Both the position numbers and the translations under genes were made by a program. The notes beneath the pieces are model-generated. The model was not told the DNA's origin. It did no database searches and saw nothing but the letters and a program-made list of their open reading frames with translations. DNA of 5,437 bases from assembly GCA_012514855.1 (NCBI GenBank), contig JAAYZL010000172.1, positions 1-5,437 on the forward strand. The letters are read 5' to 3'. Positions 4,629 to 5,437 of this stretch are shown in pieces (position 1 is the stretch's first letter; every line of letters starts with the position of its first letter). The DNA is from Clostridiales bacterium (lineage in GTDB: Bacteria; Bacillota_A; Clostridia; Christensenellales; Aristaeellaceae).

Positions 4629-5437
4629 GGCCGAATCTCCCTTCCGGTGATGCCGATGAAGGCGTCGTCCATCGTGCCCGCGAGCACCTCGAAGCCGGAG
4701 ATGAACGGCTCCGCCGCCCCGAGCAGCGGCAGCGCGTCCATCGTCGAGCCGATCCTTACGACAAGTTGATCCGAGACGCGCTCAAACTGCACCCTCAACT
4801 CCCTGAGCTTGCGGACAAGCCCCTCCTCGTCCGACGGGAGCAGCTTCAGCCGGTCGCTCGCGTACTGCGCGCGCAACTGCGTCGGCGTGCCCTTCGCGGC
4901 GATCCGTCCGCCGTCGATGACGACGACGTAGTCCGCCTCCGCCGCCTCCTCCATGTAGTGCGTCGTCAGAAACACCGTGAGCCCGGTGTCCCGCTGCAGC
5001 GCCCGGACGCTGTCCCACACGCTCTTGCGCGTCTGCGGGTCGAGGCCGGTCGTCGGCTCGTCGAGAAACAGCAGCTTCGGCGTGTTGATCAGCGCGCGCG
5101 CGATGTCCGCCCTGCGCCGCTGCCCGCCGGAGAGCTTGCCGTACGGCCGCTTCAGGAAATCCCCGACGTCCGCCGCGCGCGAGGCCCAGCGAACCGCCTC
5201 GGAAAGTTCCGCGCGCGATTTTTTGTAGAACCCGCCGCGCGCGCGCATGTTCTCCTCGACCGTCAAAAGCGGGTCGAGCAGGTGATCCTGAAACACGACG
5301 CCGATCGTGGCGCGGATCGCGGCGTCGTCCCTCCCGAGCCGGTGGCCGTCGAGCGCGACCTCCCCCGCGTCCGGCTTCAGAATCGTGCAGAGCACGTCGA
5401 TCGTCGTCGATTTTCCCGCGCCGTTCGGCCCGAGAAA
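4625..5437 (-). CDS. ABC transporter ATP-binding protein, DrrA/CcmA type (5' end beyond window)
   Basis: 270 visible residues; the N-terminal 30-40 residues lie outside. Numbering from the window edge: Walker A GPNGAGKST (3-11), Q-loop glutamine Q50 in VVFQD, signature LSGGQ (102-106), Walker B LLFLDEP (122-128), D-loop GLDP (131-134) and switch histidine H160 in TTHYMEEA. All catalytic elements are intact. After the nucleotide-binding domain, residues from about 195 form the C-terminal extension common in DrrA-like exporters (DUF4162-like), ending in the DAFIGITG motif (258-265). It hydrolyses ATP to drive the ABC-2 permease encoded directly downstream with a 4-nt overlap. The GTG at 5395 lies downstream of Walker A and cannot be the true start. 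Substrate is not deducible. No regulator is visible within the window. Confidence 0.95.
   Translation of the reverse strand, partial: FLGPNGAGKSTTIDVLCTILKPDAGEVALDGHRLGRDDAAIRATIGVVFQDHLLDPLLTVEENMRARGGFYKKSRAELSEAVRWASRAADVGDFLKRPYGKLSGGQRRRADIARALINTPKLLFLDEPTTGLDPQTRKSVWDSVRALQRDTGLTVFLTTHYMEEAAEADYVVVIDGGRIAAKGTPTQLRAQYASDRLKLLPSDEEGLVRKLRELRVQFERVSDQLVVRIGSTMDALPLLGAAEPFISGFEVLAGTMDDAFIGITGREIRP

Overview
This GC-rich window (roughly two-thirds G+C by eye) looks like chromosomal DNA of a high-GC member of the Bacillota, most likely Paenibacillaceae (Paenibacillus, Cohnella or Thermobacillus type). The evidence is strong AAGGAGG-type ribosome binding sites, a CBO0543-type membrane protein (a family I know from Bacillus and Paenibacillus relatives), and a membrane protein of a kind I associate with the same group. 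No rRNA, tRNA, insertion sequence, phage gene or CRISPR array is visible.

Layout, left to right. The last codons of an unidentified upstream gene are followed by a perfect 12-bp hairpin terminator (51-80). Next is a DUF362 protein with two C-terminal [4Fe-4S] ferredoxin motifs (113-1243, +). Only 2 bp separate its stop codon from that of a convergent YbaK/EbsC-type tRNA-editing-domain protein (1246-1716, -). The YbaK gene has a convincing extended -10 promoter (1831-1859) whose spacer holds a 12-bp perfect palindrome, and a leader of about 108 nt containing a possible Arg-rich upstream ORF.

Diverging from it is a two-gene membrane operon. Its first gene encodes a 420-residue protein with a tandemly duplicated hydrophobic module and a C-terminal soluble domain split by a membrane hairpin (1932-3194, +). 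Its second gene, 15 nt downstream, encodes the CBO0543-like protein (3210-3770, +). The stop codon of the latter directly abuts that of a convergent ABC export system: an ABC-2 permease (3771-4628, -), translationally coupled by an ATGA overlap to its ATPase (4625-5437, -, cut by the window edge inside Walker A).

Functionally, the DUF362 and YbaK proteins are plausible redox and translation-quality housekeeping genes with no evident partnership. The ABC pair is a standard drug- or lipid-type exporter of unknown substrate. The least understood part is the 1932-3770 membrane operon. The 420-residue protein shows internal duplication and traces of a gene fusion (an internal ribosome binding site and Met at 2730), and is the best candidate here for an undescribed system.
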